Source: Linepithema humile
Taxonomy: Eukaryota; Arthropoda; Insecta; Hymenoptera; Formicidae
Direction: 5' to 3'
Assembly (NCBI RefSeq): GCF_040581485.1
Contig: NC_090129.1
Span: 11,977,501-12,041,500 of the forward strand
Length of the DNA stretch: 64,000 bases
The position numbers and the translations under genes are program-made. Position 1 is the first letter of the stretch, and each line of letters opens with the position of its first letter. Below are positions 10,458 to 21,908 of this stretch, in pieces. Below the pieces are notes generated by a model. The model did not search any database. It saw only the letters and a list, made by a program, of their open reading frames with translations, and was not told the DNA's origin.

Positions 10458-11790
10458 ATGTCCTTTCTTCATACACATTCAAACGAGTGCTTAAAGAGTG
10501 AACTCGATCTCTTTTCTTTACCGCCTACACAAACCAGCATCGAGAGATCAATGGATTTATTACAAACCCGTAACGTCGCTCGCGGACGACGCGCCTATAG
10601 AATTCGTCATACCCGGCCATGGGGAAGATTATCTAGATCTCACACACACCATGTTGAGTCTTCGCGTACGCGTAGAATCTTCCCCCCTAGCAGGAGGCGG
10701 TACCGCCGCTGGCACCCCCGAGTTCAAAGTAGGCCCTGTAAATCATTTACTGCATTCCATGTTCAACCAAATCGACATATATTTCAATCAAAAACTCGTG
10801 TCACCAAACAACGCTTACGCGTATCGGGCTTACATCGAGGCGTTATTAAATTATTCTTCACCCGCAAAAAACTCTCATCTGACCTCTTGCCTGTGGGACG
10901 CGGATACCCCTGGCTTAATGGACGCTCTCCTAGAGTCGCAAGCCACGAATCAGGCTCTCGTGAGACGCTCGCGTTACATTCGAGACGGACAGGCGTTAGA
11001 TCTTATAGGTCATCTTCACTGCGACGTTTTCAATCAGGATAAATTCCTAATCAACGGGGTGGAAGTTAGAATGAGGCTCGTTCGCTCGAAAGATTCGTTT
11101 TGCCTCATGGAATCTAATTCGGTGTCAAAAATACGCCTTCTAGACGCTAGTCTGCTCGTTAGAAGAGCAAAGATAAGCCCCGGTGTGTTACTCTCGCACG
11201 CGAGAATGTTGAGTAAAACCACCGCCAAATATCCTCTCACAAAAGTCGAGGTTAAAACATTTACGATTCACGCCGGACTCGTAGGAGAATCGATAGATAA
11301 TGTAATACTCGGACAACTGCCGAAACGTGTAATAGTCGGCTTTGTCGATAACAGAGCGTTTAATGGCGATAGAAAATTGAATCCGTTTAATTTCAAAAAC
11401 TACGGTATAAATTTCTTTTCTCTGTATGCCGATGGTATGCAAATTCCCAGTAGGCCGTTACAACCGAACTTCTCGAAAGACAAAAAGCTTTACGTCGAAG
11501 CCTACCACACGCTCTTCTCGGGAACCGGCATTCACTTCTTGAACGAGGGAAATTCTATAAGTAGAGAGGATTATGCCCAGGGCTACACTCTTTTTGCTTT
11601 TGATCTTACCCCCGACTTGTCCGCTCATTGCGCCGGACATTGGAATCTCGCGAAACATGGTAGTTTGCGATTAGAAGTGAAATTTGATAAGGCGCTTACC
11701 ACGACCGTTAATTGTATCGTTTATGCAGAGTTCGACAATATTCTAGAAATAGACTCCTCTCGACAAGTTATCGTCGATTTTGGCGGTTAG
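10458..11790 (+). pseudogene. major capsid protein (double jelly roll), one N-terminal frameshift
   Basis: The N-terminal segment starts at ATG 10458 and contains the typical CLKSELDLFSLPPTQTSIE block of Polinton major capsid proteins. At about 10540-10546 the frame must shift by one base to continue into DQWIYYKPVTSLADDAPIEF and on to TAG 11788-11790. The downstream frame is open from 10495 (after a TAA) for 430 codons. FKVGPVNHLLHSMFNQIDIY, SRYIRDGQALDL-type segments and the C-terminal NCIVYAEFDNILEID strand are as expected for a hexon-like double jelly roll. The single break removes the conserved N-terminal arm, so no normal capsid subunit would form. Confidence 0.88.
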
Positions 11791-11864
11791 GTTTTTATAA
11801 CGTCAAACCCCCCACCTCTACTACTACTACTACGTACATTTTTCCCTAACGTCTGTTTTCTTAA

Positions 11865-12641
11865 ATGACGTGTAAAGCAACGGAAAGAGATTCAGTTTTG
11901 TTCGAGACGCGAACGGCGTCGCTTCGTTTGAAAAGAAAGAGCGAGTACTTGGACATAACCATGGATATAGTCATCGATATACAGGGTTTCCGCGATGCCG
12001 ACGAGAAGTTTATTCCGAAAGAAGTGGCTGTTGTCGCGCTTAACTCCGCAATCATCGGACACTGGATTATGACGCCTCCCTATCCCTTTGACGATTTACC
12101 TGAAAAATCGAGACGAGAAAACAACTGGCTTTCGCGAAATTATCACGGAATCGAGTGGTTCGATGGCGAAACCGATCTTAAATGTTTCGTAATACAACTG
12201 CGAGAAATAACACGTCGAGTGCGCTACATCTATAGCAGGGGGCAAGAAAAGGCCCGCTATCTGAGGCGTCTACTTTCCAGAAACGTATATAATCTAGAAG
12301 GAATTTCTGCGGCGTTTAAAAATTTGCCGGAAGACAAAGAGAGCGGACATCGGTGCTCTCACCACGGTTTTCGATTTTGCTCTACAGACAAATTTCTTTG
12401 CGCGTTACGCAACGCCGGCAAATTGAAACGTTGGATAGGCGCTCAAAACACAAGCAGTGAGTGTAGCATCGTTTCGAGCTGCGATGATCTTTCTCATGAA
12501 AATTGGAGCATAAGCGAAAAAGCTGACAGCGGCGTTTTTATGAAAAAGAATAAAAATCTCGATATAATTCGCAATATCGAGGCGTGGCGTACGGAAAAAA
12601 AAAGAAGAAGAAGAAGAAGAAGACAAGAATCAATCACGTAA
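11865..12641 (+). CDS. Polinton-associated unknown protein, MDIVIDIQGF type
   Basis: 258 residues from ATG 11865; an internal ATG at 11961 in a better context (ACCATGG) starts MDIVIDIQGFRDADEKFIPK and is the likelier start (226 residues). The region WLSRNYHGIEWFDGETDL followed by TRRVRYIYSRGQEKARYLRR, a YNLE segment and the cysteine/histidine stretch CSHHGFRFCSTDKFLCALRN form a single conserved-looking domain. Proteins with this layout recur in insect Polintons and in their decayed copies. The alternation of a beta strand with acidic residues (VIDIQGF) recalls RNase H-fold nucleases, but the key acidic set is not clear and I do not assign activity. The C-terminal tail is Lys/Arg-rich. Confidence 0.6.
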   Translation: MTCKATERDSVLFETRTASLRLKRKSEYLDITMDIVIDIQGFRDADEKFIPKEVAVVALNSAIIGHWIMTPPYPFDDLPEKSRRENNWLSRNYHGIEWFDGETDLKCFVIQLREITRRVRYIYSRGQEKARYLRRLLSRNVYNLEGISAAFKNLPEDKESGHRCSHHGFRFCSTDKFLCALRNAGKLKRWIGAQNTSSECSIVSSCDDLSHENWSISEKADSGVFMKKNKNLDIIRNIEAWRTEKKRRRRRRRQESIT

Positions 12642-12823
12642 TTACATTGCAAAAGATATACCGTGTGTAAAGAAAGAAAAATATCCTACCGATAGCAACG
12701 CTCAACAAACCATCTCCGCACAATCATTCGAGAACGTCTACTCTACGCGTAAGGAGATAAACCCCTGCGACTCTACTATACAAATAATTCCTCGCGCACG
12801 AGCACCGTCTTGTTACGCGACAA
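12642..12823 (+). other. short spacer before protease gene
   Basis: No coding potential seen; probably the promoter or leader of the protease gene. Confidence 0.4.
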
Positions 12824-13315
12824 ATGAATTCGTTGGAAATCTTACACGCGTTGCGTCGTCTCAATGTCAGATATGCGGGAGTCTATCCTGCCGACAGACT
12901 ACCGAGGGTGTGGACGAGGTCGACAGCCATTGTCGCTAATACAGACGAGCATGATCGCCCCGGAAGACACTGGGTCGCCTTTTACATCGACGAGCACGGT
13001 ACCGGCACATATTTCGATAGTTACGGAATCCCGCCACACTCGGATCAACGATTTCATCTGCGATTTCGACAAAATTCCACCACGTATCGATGGAACACCG
13101 TGCAGCTACAAGGATTTTTTTCGCAAACATGCGGCCAATATTGTTACGTGTTTCTTTACTATTTGTCTCTTGGTTACAACCTTGAGCAATTTCTTCGTCT
13201 TTTCACCGATAATTATAACCAAAACGACAGACTGATAGTATGCTTATATCGCAAAATTTTTCATTGTAAAAAAAATGAGCAAACGAAAGTACGTACAAGT
13301 ACTTGTAATATTTAA
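12824..13315 (+). CDS. adenain-like cysteine protease (virion maturation)
   Basis: 163 residues. It has the adenovirus-protease (C5/ULP-like) catalytic set: His in GRHWVAFYID (about residue 50), an Asp in TYFDSYGIPP (about residue 66) in the acidic-residue position, and Cys in FFSQTCGQYCYVF (about residue 105) preceded by the Gln of the oxyanion hole. In Polintons it processes capsid precursors. Last gene of the element; AATAAA lies just downstream (about 13340). The frame is intact. Confidence 0.87.
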   Translation: MNSLEILHALRRLNVRYAGVYPADRLPRVWTRSTAIVANTDEHDRPGRHWVAFYIDEHGTGTYFDSYGIPPHSDQRFHLRFRQNSTTYRWNTVQLQGFFSQTCGQYCYVFLYYLSLGYNLEQFLRLFTDNYNQNDRLIVCLYRKIFHCKKNEQTKVRTSTCNI

Positions 13316-13856
13316 CGATGTATTTTTAAAAATTTCAAATAAAACATTTTATTTTATATATTTAACATTTCTCGATGCATGCTTTGAAATAATATTTTTA
13401 AAACGTATTCAGTAAGTCAAATAAAATATTTTTATATTTTGACTGTAATGTTCGATTATGTATTCTTAAGAAAAATTCCAAATAAACGATTTTGTATTCC
13501 ATTTCTCGTGTTTGTTTCCTTCCTCTTTTCGCATGTTCCTGCACTCGCCAATCCATACAGCTCGCTCAATCCGCGGGGTGGCTCACTCCGTTCACGAGAT
13601 ATCGCTGCCACCTTAACCAGCATGCCGAATATCAGACTAAAAGTCGTCCGATCATTCGTCGCTGCGTTCTTTTGTTCGCTATACCGGTGCACGCTCTATA
13701 CCGTTTGCACCCCCTTAGTCGTTATCTCGTCGAATATCGGTCTAGCAGAATCCACCGTTTGACTCCGTCGTTCTTTTGTTCTCCCATACTTGCCCGCTCA
13801 CAGGTCGTAGTTCTATCATCCCCCGCCCGACACCTTGACGATGTTTGTTTACATTT
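13316..13856 (+). other. AT-rich then mixed sequence, presumed Polinton right end and boundary
   Basis: I see no convincing gene. The first 180 bases are AT-rich with several AATAAA motifs. Short open frames at 13439-13911 overlap one another in different frames without family features. The Polinton terminal repeat should lie here but needs the left end for comparison. Confidence 0.4.
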
Positions 13857-14110
13857 CCCATACCTGCCAGAGAGTCCGGGGGTACCTCATATAGACGCGG
13901 CTCCACCATAAATACGCTCCTTCACGGAACGACTGTGTGGCGTCGTTTGTTTTGATGCCCCATACCTGCCAGAGAGTCCGGGGTACCTCATGTAGACGCG
14001 GCCCCACCATAAATACGTCCCTTCCCTTCACGGACTAGAGGCGACTGTGTGACGTCGTTTGTTTTGATGCCCCATATCTGCCAGGTCCCATACCTGCCAG
14101 GCCCCATAGC
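13857..14110 (+). repeat. tandem repeat, ~102-112 bp units beginning CCCATACCTGCCAG
   Basis: Units start at 13857, 13959 and 14071, with a short fragment at about 14087. Each full unit has GAGAGTCCGGGG, GTACCTCAT, a CACCATAAATACG segment and a GTCGTTTGTTTTGATGC end. A related CCCATACCTGCCA copy occurs at about 14540, so the array was probably longer before later insertions. Confidence 0.75.
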
Positions 14111-14390
14111 TATAAATACGACCCTACGACTTACTTCATTTGATCTATAGGTAGCCATGCGGACTAGGACCAGGACTAGAAACCCAGCGATCCAGGTTCG
14201 AACCCGGTTTGGATTTTCTCAATTCGAAAAAAAAAAATTTACGTCATCCCGTGCCTACTATAAATACGACCCTACGACTTGCTTCATTAGATCTATAGGT
14301 AGCCCAGCAGACTAGTACCAGGACTAGAAATCCAGCGATCCAGGTTCAAACCCCGTTTGGATTTTCTCAATTCGGAAAAATAAAAATTTC
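14111..14390 (+). repeat. two tandem ~148-bp units with tRNA-like pol III B box
   Basis: Unit 1 begins at 14111 and unit 2 at 14259, both with TATAAATACGACCCTACGAC. Each contains a tRNA-like stretch: GGTAGCC..., a CTAGAAA seven-base loop flanked by GGA/TCC-type bases, and a B box, GGTTCGAACCC at 14195-14205 and GGTTCAAACCCC at 14343-14354. This looks like a tRNA-derived SINE-type unit (loop reading AGA, Ser-like) or a degraded tRNA pair. It is not a convincing functional tRNA gene. Confidence 0.5.
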
Positions 14391-14453
14391 CGCCATCTTG
14401 TCAACATCCGCCATCTTGTTTACCCGTAGCCGCCATCTTTTTTTCCCATCCCG

Positions 14454-16225
14454 TCAGAGAGGAGTGGGGGAATGTTTTGGCGCCAGACCCACTGCGGGGG
14501 GCCTAGACGGGGTAGGTGGTGGGGGTTTGTTGTGACGCCCCATACCTGCCAACATACTACTACCATATGTGCCTTTGATATTCGTAATATAACGATCCAG
14601 AGTTGTACTACTTGATAGAACGAGGATCTTATGATTACGAATATGTTCATATGCTTTTCTGCTTTTTATTCTTAAAAGGAGGCATTTGAAAATCCACTGG
14701 TTAGTATATCTCATACCTTTACAACTCTTTAGTCGTGATGCAGATAAACATGCACGAACTGCTGTTTTTTGATTGTCCGGCAAATTTGCTATAGCTTGTT
14801 GTACAGCTTCCGTTTTTGCTTTGGCACATTGGTGTTGCAAGCTTTTCATTCTCAACTGAAGCTTTTTTACCTGTTGAAAGAATGGAAATACTGAAGATAA
14901 ATAAATAAGATAAGATAAATTTTGTCAATTTTCGAGTTACAAGTGGTGACTTTTGTAATTACTTTCTCTCGCAATCTAAAATTACGTCTAAGAGCGTTTT
15001 TTAACTGCTTCAGTCTTTTTTTATGTTTTATTTTCAGTGATGTATTAATGTCGTCTGAACGATGTTTTGATTTTTTCAGCACTTTATTTCGTCTTTTTGT
15101 GCATACTTTGCATCTTCGTTTTTGAGGACCGGGTGTACCATATTTTCTTTTCAGTACATAACCGCTGCACTCGATAGTCCTACGAAATAAGCACACGGCT
15201 TCACTGGCTTGACTATTTCAAACATTACACAACGCATATGGCAATATACTCACTTTCCTTCAGTCCCTACTCCTACTCCACTACAAGCAAGTAAAGTTGA
15301 AACTCGCTGAAGAACCTCAGACATGTCGGTGATGGTTTCGACTTTTTCTAGTCCTGTAGGCACGTCGTATATCCGTTTATCATCAACGAAGATCTGCAAG
15401 AAGTATTTCAATTACATTTTTGTCATACGTATATGTCATATGAACAACTGTCCTTACTTCAAGACTCATATCTTGTAACAATGTTACACGGAAAGCAGTA
15501 TTGCATCGGTCACTCCACTGGGCCCATATGATTTTATCGAAAAAGACTTGTGAAAACCATAGTTTTGATGGAAGAATTACTGTTAAATATTGACATCGTG
15601 CCATATTAAATCGCTCATCCACAGACGGCGAGACACATTTGTGCACCGATGATAATGGTCCTGCTTCAGGGACGAAGTCTGCCACATTTAATTTATTATT
15701 ATTTTGTAATAATAGCTGCTCTTCGGCGATGGGGTCTTTAACCGCAAGTTCGCACTTATAAACAGGCGTTAAAGGACGACTCGTACCTGCATCACTATTT
15801 AGTAACACAAAAGGCACAGCTTCTACTTTTAGACTCGGTTTACCTTTTAGCATTCTAAAAGTACTTCCATTACTCAACTTAGTAACATAGTATCTCTCAA
15901 TGTCCTCTTCTTTAAAATGTAATTCACAAACGCCATGGGATTTTAATAATGGTTTTGTTTCAGGACGATAGATTACCTGCCGCCACTTCAGTAACATATC
16001 ATCCTGCGAATAAAAAATGTTTTTTAAATTATTGTAAATATTTTTTTTAAATACAAAATATATATTCATATACATTAATATATATTTTTTCGACATATTT
16101 AATTAAAATTATTATGAACTTACTGTACGTAGTCTGAACAAACTCAGCTTCTTCTTGATTTTATTTTGATACACGCTCTTAATATACCCAGTTTTGCAAC
16201 CAGGCACAATACCACAGGATGGCAT
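14454..16225 (-). pseudogene. truncated P-element-like THAP transposase
   Basis: Minus-strand gene with an intron. Exon 1 (16124-16225) starts MPSCGIVPGCKTGY, the first Cys pair of a THAP DNA-binding domain, and ends at a GTAAGT donor. The next exon begins at 16003 after a TATTCGCAG acceptor and supplies LLKWRQVIY and HGVCELHFKEEDIERY, the rest of the C2CH finger. Further downstream, 14867-15196 is a Lys-rich coiled region. 14454-14855 carries LPDNQKTAVRACLSASRLKS, GMRYTNQWIFKCLLLRI and a TTLDRYI end, the helix-turn-helix and N-terminal part of P transposases. The catalytic core is missing. The 15383-15640 segment between these parts is of unknown character. Confidence 0.7.
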
Positions 16226-16610
16226 TGCAAAATAAATTCGCGTATATTTGTCAGAAAGAAAGATATTCTTCTTACATATATGTCTTTCTTCTTGCTGCGA
16301 CGCACTTTGTGCGCACACTTAATAGTTCACAAGCGCTGCGAGTGGCGAAAATCGGAACTTAAACTTTCGATGCAAACTTGACTCATTTTCCGCGGGCTGG
16401 CTAGCATGAGTGGAGTCTCCTTATATCTTACTTCATGGTTTTGAATGTAATAGTTATTAAATTTAAATAAACGATACTAAGTATAAAATTTGTACTGGTT
16501 AAAAATTAGAAGTAATTATCTTAAATTGTTATCCTTAAATGTTCTTAGAATTAATTGTGTTTACGCTTATGATATAATTGCACTTTGTTAGTTAATCTTA
16601 TTTAGAACTA
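16226..16610 (-). other. AT-rich spacer between P-like relic and gypsy relic
   Basis: No coding signal. The stretch 16440-16610 may be the 3' untranslated or LTR remnant of the gypsy fragment that follows. Confidence 0.35.
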
Positions 16611-18154
16611 TCACAGCGCGAATTGAACACTTTTTTTTGTAGTTGTTTTGTCTTTGGCACTTGGATAAGTCTTTAGAATAGATCGACTTGCTGAATCTAA
16701 AGTCGATGGAGTAGATGATTGTTGCTCTGAGACGTCGTTTTTTAAAAATGCTGGTTTTACTCGCTCGGTGGTGACAGTTTTCTGTTCTCCATTGATATCA
16801 AATTTGAAAATTCGCTCTGAAATTTGTTTGATGATCTTGTACGGTCCTTTGTATGGCGGTTCGAGAAATTTTTTTCCTTCGGTTTTGACGAATACGTGAG
16901 TGCAAGTGTGAAGGTTTTTGTGTACAAATGACTTGGCTTTGTTGTGATGAGCTTTAGGTGCAGAACGTATCTTCCGCATGTGAAGTCGGTGTTTTTCAAG
17001 GAATATTTGCGGTTCAATCGAAGGTTCTTTGCCGATGAAAAATTTGCCGGGTATCCTTAGCGTTTTGCCATACACCATCTCCGCTGTTGATGCGTTGATG
17101 CCTTCTTTAAGGCTGGTCCTTAGTCCGAGAAGAACAGTGGGCAGGATTTCCGTCCAGTTCCCTGGTGGTTGAGCGTGGCACATGATAGCAGCTTTTAGCG
17201 ATTGATGCCATCGCTCTATCATGCCGTTATATTGTGGATGGTAGGCGGTGGTTCTTGTACGGTGAGCTCCAATCATTCTGATAAGGGCTTGGAAAAGTTT
17301 GGATTCGAATTGGGTTCCTCTGTCAGTTGTTATAATGGTAGGTGTGCCGAAACTGCATACCCAATGTGTGTAAAATACCAAGGTGTCGTCGGTGATATCC
17401 TTGATTGGAATGGCTTCCGGCAATCGTGTATATCGATCATCGTTAGACAGTATTAGTAGCCATTGGATTCTGGCAGTGGACCAATGAAGTCAAGATGTAC
17501 TTGGTAGAATCGCTCATCAGGGGTCTTAATGTGTTCAGGAATGCTCTTGTTATGCCTGTGTATTTTACTACGTTGACAAGGAATACACTTCTTGGCCCAT
17601 GCAGTTACGTCCTTGTTGAGATTTGGCCACACAAATTTTTTTGCAATTTGTTTTTTGGTTATTTTAGCACTGGGATGTGACAGACTATGAACAATGTCAA
17701 AGATTTTCTTCCGGAGATTAGCTGGTATATATGGTCGAACGTTGGTACCGAATATGTCGCAATGGATAATTTTGTCTCCACAAGACATACGTCGTAATTG
17801 CAGCGAGGTAATCTTTTCGAAGCAACTTGAAGTTCTTCGTCGGTTGCCTGTGAGTCGGCGATGTCATCGATGCTGATGATAACAAGTGTAACGATGGATT
17901 CGATTCTTGAAAGAGCGTCTGCGACTATGTTGTCTGGTCCAGAAATATGTACTATATCGGTTGAAAATTGTCCGATAAAATCTAGGTGTCGGAGTTGGCG
18001 TGGTGAAGCTTTAGCACTTTTTTGATTAAAGGCATAGATCAATGGTTTGTGATCCATTTTGATGGTAAATTTACGTCCTTCCAAGTGATGGCGGAAATAT
18101 TTGATTACTGAATATATGGCGAGAAGTTCCCTATCGTAAGTGCTGTACTTAGTT
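16611..18154 (-). pseudogene. 3' half of a Ty3/gypsy pol (RNase H C-terminus and integrase), broken
   Basis: Minus-strand reading gives the RNase H end (MDHKPLIYAFNQ then NIVADALSRI) at 17850-18084. The integrase zinc finger (SHPSAKITKK ... CIPCQRSK) and first catalytic Asp (HLDFIGPLPES) are at 17453-17788. The second Asp (TTDRGTQFES) and Glu (AYHPQYNGMIERWHQSL) are at 17200-17423. The C-terminus ends in KSVQFAL at 16611. Frame changes near 17720 and 17440 break it. Its upstream RT part is absent: the sequence ends abruptly at about 18154 where the tail of a non-LTR element begins, and the missing part does not resume beyond that element. Confidence 0.85.
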
Positions 18155-18355
18155 TATCATAACATAACATAACATAACGGGGGGGCGTTCCTCTTTCGAA
18201 GCACTGCCCACGGCACCCAGACATTGTCCATTGTGCCTCCCCTCATAAGCTTACTCATGAGAGACCGGTTTTTCTCCAAATGAGAATCAGATCCCTCACC
18301 GGCAGCTCCCTGATCTGCTTGGGCCCAAGTAGTGCTGAGCCCAGCATCTTGTGTC

Positions 18356-21300
18356 TCAGCACTGCATGTGCAGGACAGTCGCGGAGTACATAAAGGCTTG
18401 TTTCCTCGTCGTCTCCACATGCCCGGCACCTGGATGTATCCAGGCGCTACGCCCAAGCTTGTACATGTGATAGTTTAAGGTGCCATGACCCGTCAGTATC
18501 TGTACCGCTGTCCTGGCATCTCTCCTACTCAGAGCCCTTATGCTCCAAGCCAGTTCCCTATTAGGAGTATCTCCCATCAGAGCTTTAGCCTATTTACATT
18601 TGGACTCAGATTCCACTCTCCAGTGTCTTAGATGTTCTCTGCGGGACCATTCTTTGATCTTCCCCCTTCCTAGACAAAAGGGGATTCCCAGAGCCGGCCC
18701 CGGTCCTACCATCGTTATTTCTGAACCCGCTCTTGCCAGCTGCTCCGCACATTCATTACCCTGGATGCCTAAGTGACCAGGCATCTAGGTAACGATGACT
18801 TCTCTTTCTCTCGCCAATTCGTCCAGAACGCCTCTGCACTTCTGAATCAACCGCGATGTTATTGTCGGAGCCCCCAGCGCCTTGATGGCCGCCTGGCTGT
18901 CCGTACAAATTCTGATGTGCTCTTCCGCTTCTTCCCTACTCCACACGGTCTGAGCACAGCTTAGGATAGCCACAATCTCCACTTGGAATACCGTGGCATA
19001 ACTGTCGAGAGAAATGTTCTCCTTCCATCCCTCTCGACTGCCAAAGAAACCGGCCCCGGAGCCCGTGTCCGTCTTGGAGCCGTCCGTATACCAGACATCC
19101 CCTCCACGCACTCGAGCCCCTAAGTTTCCACCTTCCTTTTCCCACTTTTCCGGCCTCGGTATATGCACTTTAAAGCGCTTATCAGAAGCCCGAATAATAG
19201 GTATTCTGTCCTGTCGCATCTCGAATATCGGATCCAACAGAACGTCTTCTGGCAGCCTCGTATGCCAGGCTCCCTTCTTCCATTTTAGTTCGCATCTCAG
19301 ACGGTATGCCGCCATTGCTGCAGCAGCCACCACCACCTAGTGAAACGGCTCGATGCCGAACATTACGCCCATCGCCGCCACTGATGTTGTAACCATAGCA
19401 CCCAGGGCCCCTCTCAAAATCAGAGCCCTGACATGCTCCAGCGCAACTTTGGCTGTTTTCTTTCGCACCCTAGTCCACCATACTACGGCTGCGTATGTGA
19501 GTCTGGGGCAAAGTATGGCTGTGTAGATCCAGTGTATTATACTCGGTTTCAAACCCCAAGTCTGGCCAAAGGTCTTTCTGCACAAACAAAAATACGGGCA
19601 CAAGCTTTTGCACCAGCTTACAAAGGTGCTCCTCCCAATGCAGTTTCCTATCCAGGATAACTCCCAGATATTTTACTGATTCGGTCGGAACTAACCTTAC
19701 TCCTCCAAGAGTTGGTCCCACAATGGTGCCCACCTTGTATTTGCGAGTAAAGACAGTAAGACCGGTTTTCAGTGAATTCACCGCTAAACCCGTCCTCTGA
19801 CACCACTCTTCTACGACTTCCAGTGCCCCCTGCATGAGCTCTAGAAGCGTCTCTAGAAAGGGGCCTCGCACAAGTATTGCCACGTCATCCGCGTAGCCTT
19901 GTGCAGTGAAGCCTCTATTCTCCAGTGCTTTTAATAATCCGTCTGCTACCAGGCACCATAAAAGTGGGGAAAGTACTCCGCCTTGCGGACAGTCTCTTCC
20001 CACCCAACCACAAACCTTCGCAGTTCCCAGCGAAGTCATCACACGCTTTCCTAGCATGCCCCGGATCCACTCGACGAGCTTCATCGAGACACCTCTTCTG
20101 GCGGCTTCCTCACACACTACCTCGTGCGGTGTGTTGTTAAAGGCGCCCTCTATGTCCAAGAAAGCACTCACTGCGTAGCCCTTCCTTTCCAGCTGCTCCT
20201 CAATAAACGCTACTGTCTGATGTAGAGCAGTTTTGGTGGAAAAGCCCGGACGATACGCGTGCTGATTTTTATGGAGAGGATGCCTCCACAGAGTTGTCTC
20301 CCTCAGATACGCATCCATCAGCTTCTCCAATGTCTTAAGGAGAAACGATGTTAGGCTAATTGGCCTGAAATCCTTTGCCTTGGTGTAGCTCGTTCTTCCC
20401 GCCTTTGAGATAAACACTACTCTGGCCAGTTTCCATGCGCTGGGTGTGTAGCTCCTCGCGATACATGCTCTTAAGATTCGAGTCAGTGGGCCCACAATCT
20501 GTTCCAGTCCCTCTTGTAGAAGAGCCGGAAAGATGCCATCCGGTCCCGCTGACTTGTAGGGCTTAAAGGTGTTAATTGCCCATTTGACCTTCTCGGGCAT
20601 GACAATCTTGGCCGCCATTCGCCAATCCGCTTGTCGGGCTCTTCTGAGTGAGCCCGGCTCCTTATATGCAAATAGCTCTCCCGGCTCCCTATGGAAGCCC
20701 GGAAAGTTCACTTCCAGTAGATGCTCCAGACATCGCTCTCCAGTCACCACCGTCCCATCAGGGAGTGCGATGGCTTCCAGGGTCGCATCCGGGTTCCTAG
20801 CGAGGATCCTGCAGATTCTTGCATTTTCGGGCATTCCTTCCACTTCCTCGCAAAACTTCCTCCAGCTTTCCAGTTTTGCCCTAACCACAGAGTCTCTATA
20901 CTCTTTTTATGCCCTCCTAGAGAGCTCCCAGTCGGATTGGCGGCCCGTGTTCCTAGCTCTTTTCCAGACCCTAAAAGCCGCCACTCTGAGACCCTGCAGT
21001 CCAGGGGTCCACCAGGAAGTTCCTCTACTATTTGTAACCGCCCTTTTAGGGCAATTACTTTCGTTTACCAGAGACCTCTGCAAGTAGTCCACACAAGTCT
21101 CCAGTTTGTCTTCTGTCCCGTGCCTCTTAGGGAAGCCTCTGAGACTGCTGGCCAGGTCTTCCCTATAAGAGTCCCACTTGGTTCTCCTCGGGTTCTTGAA
21201 TTTGACCTCCTTCCCCCTAGCCTTAGCTATCCTGAAGGTGATCTGCCTGTGGTCTGAGAGCGAGGGCTACGTCGAGACCCTCCACTCCACTCCTGTATCA

Positions 21301-21904
21301 ACAGCCTGGAACAGACAGTGATGTCGAGCACTTCTCTTCTCGCTATAGTGCAGAAGGTGAGCTCGTCTCCTGTGTTGAGAATTTCCAGATCCGTGGATGC
21401 TAGGAACTCCAACACTTTCCTTCCTCTTTCATTGGTGTCCGAGCTTCCCTACACAGTGTGATGCGCGTTAGCGTTACATCCCATGATCAGGGGAAGCCGC
21501 TTCTCTTGGCAGTATTCTGCCAGTTTTATCACCGGTGCAGGCGGCACCGCCTTCCCCTCGTCATGCGAGAAGTAAGCCGAGCAAGCGACCATTTTCCTCC
21601 TGTCACCGGAGTCAGCAGTAAAATGCACTTCTACAGCCGCAACGTCCCTGGAACACAGGTGAGGTATTAGCTGGGTTTCCATACCCTTGACGGCCACGCA
21701 GGCCCTAGGCCGATCCACTGATGGGGCCCTAAAGAGCTTACCGCAAGCCGCCAAGCCCTTGACGCAACCCCGGATTACCCAGGGTTCTTGCATCAGTGAT
21801 ATGCATGTTTGCTTCCCAGCTTGTTGCCTGGCCAAAACAGCCGAGGCCCCTTTGCTGTGATGCAGATTAATCTGAGTGAAGGCCACTTCTCCCGATCCCG
21901 CCAT
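18356..21904 (-). pseudogene. non-LTR ORF2: endonuclease, reverse transcriptase, RNase H (frameshifted)
   Basis: Endonuclease part at 21449-21904: FTQINLHHSKGAS, LMQEPWVIRG and GCNANAHH, the APE-type motifs. It continues in another frame at 21227-21415 (VLEFLASTDLEILNTG). Reverse transcriptase at 19470-20888: KDFRPISLTSFLLK, AFLDIEGAFN, CPQGGVLSPLLW and the catalytic GYADDVAIL. RNase H at 18785-19336: VWYTDGSKTDTGSGAG and CTDSQAAIKAL, continuing in another frame at 18590-18784 (GHLGIQGNECAEQLA). RNase H after RT, plus the QGGVLSPLLW form, suits the LOA or I group. At least four frame changes show a dead copy. Confidence 0.85.
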
Positions 21905-21908
21905 TTAA

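Larger units (their letters stand above)
1..13400 (+). mobile_element. Maverick/Polinton (virus-like DNA transposon), left end outside window
   Basis: The gene set is the hallmark of Polintons: family B protein-primed DNA polymerase, A32-like packaging ATPase, retroviral-type integrase with chromodomain, penton-like minor capsid protein, double jelly-roll major capsid protein and adenain-like cysteine protease, all on one strand and tightly packed with ATGA or short overlaps. The window opens inside the element, so the left terminal inverted repeat is not visible. The right end lies somewhere after the protease (13315), and I could not place its terminal repeat or 6-bp target duplication. PolB, ATPase and major capsid genes contain frameshifts, while integrase, minor capsid and protease are open, so this is an integrated copy in early decay. 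Confidence 0.93.

Noticed and set aside
13439..13911. Overlapping ORFs of 107 and 139 codons right of the Polinton
   Set aside because: Different frames over the same DNA, running into tandem repeats, no family features.
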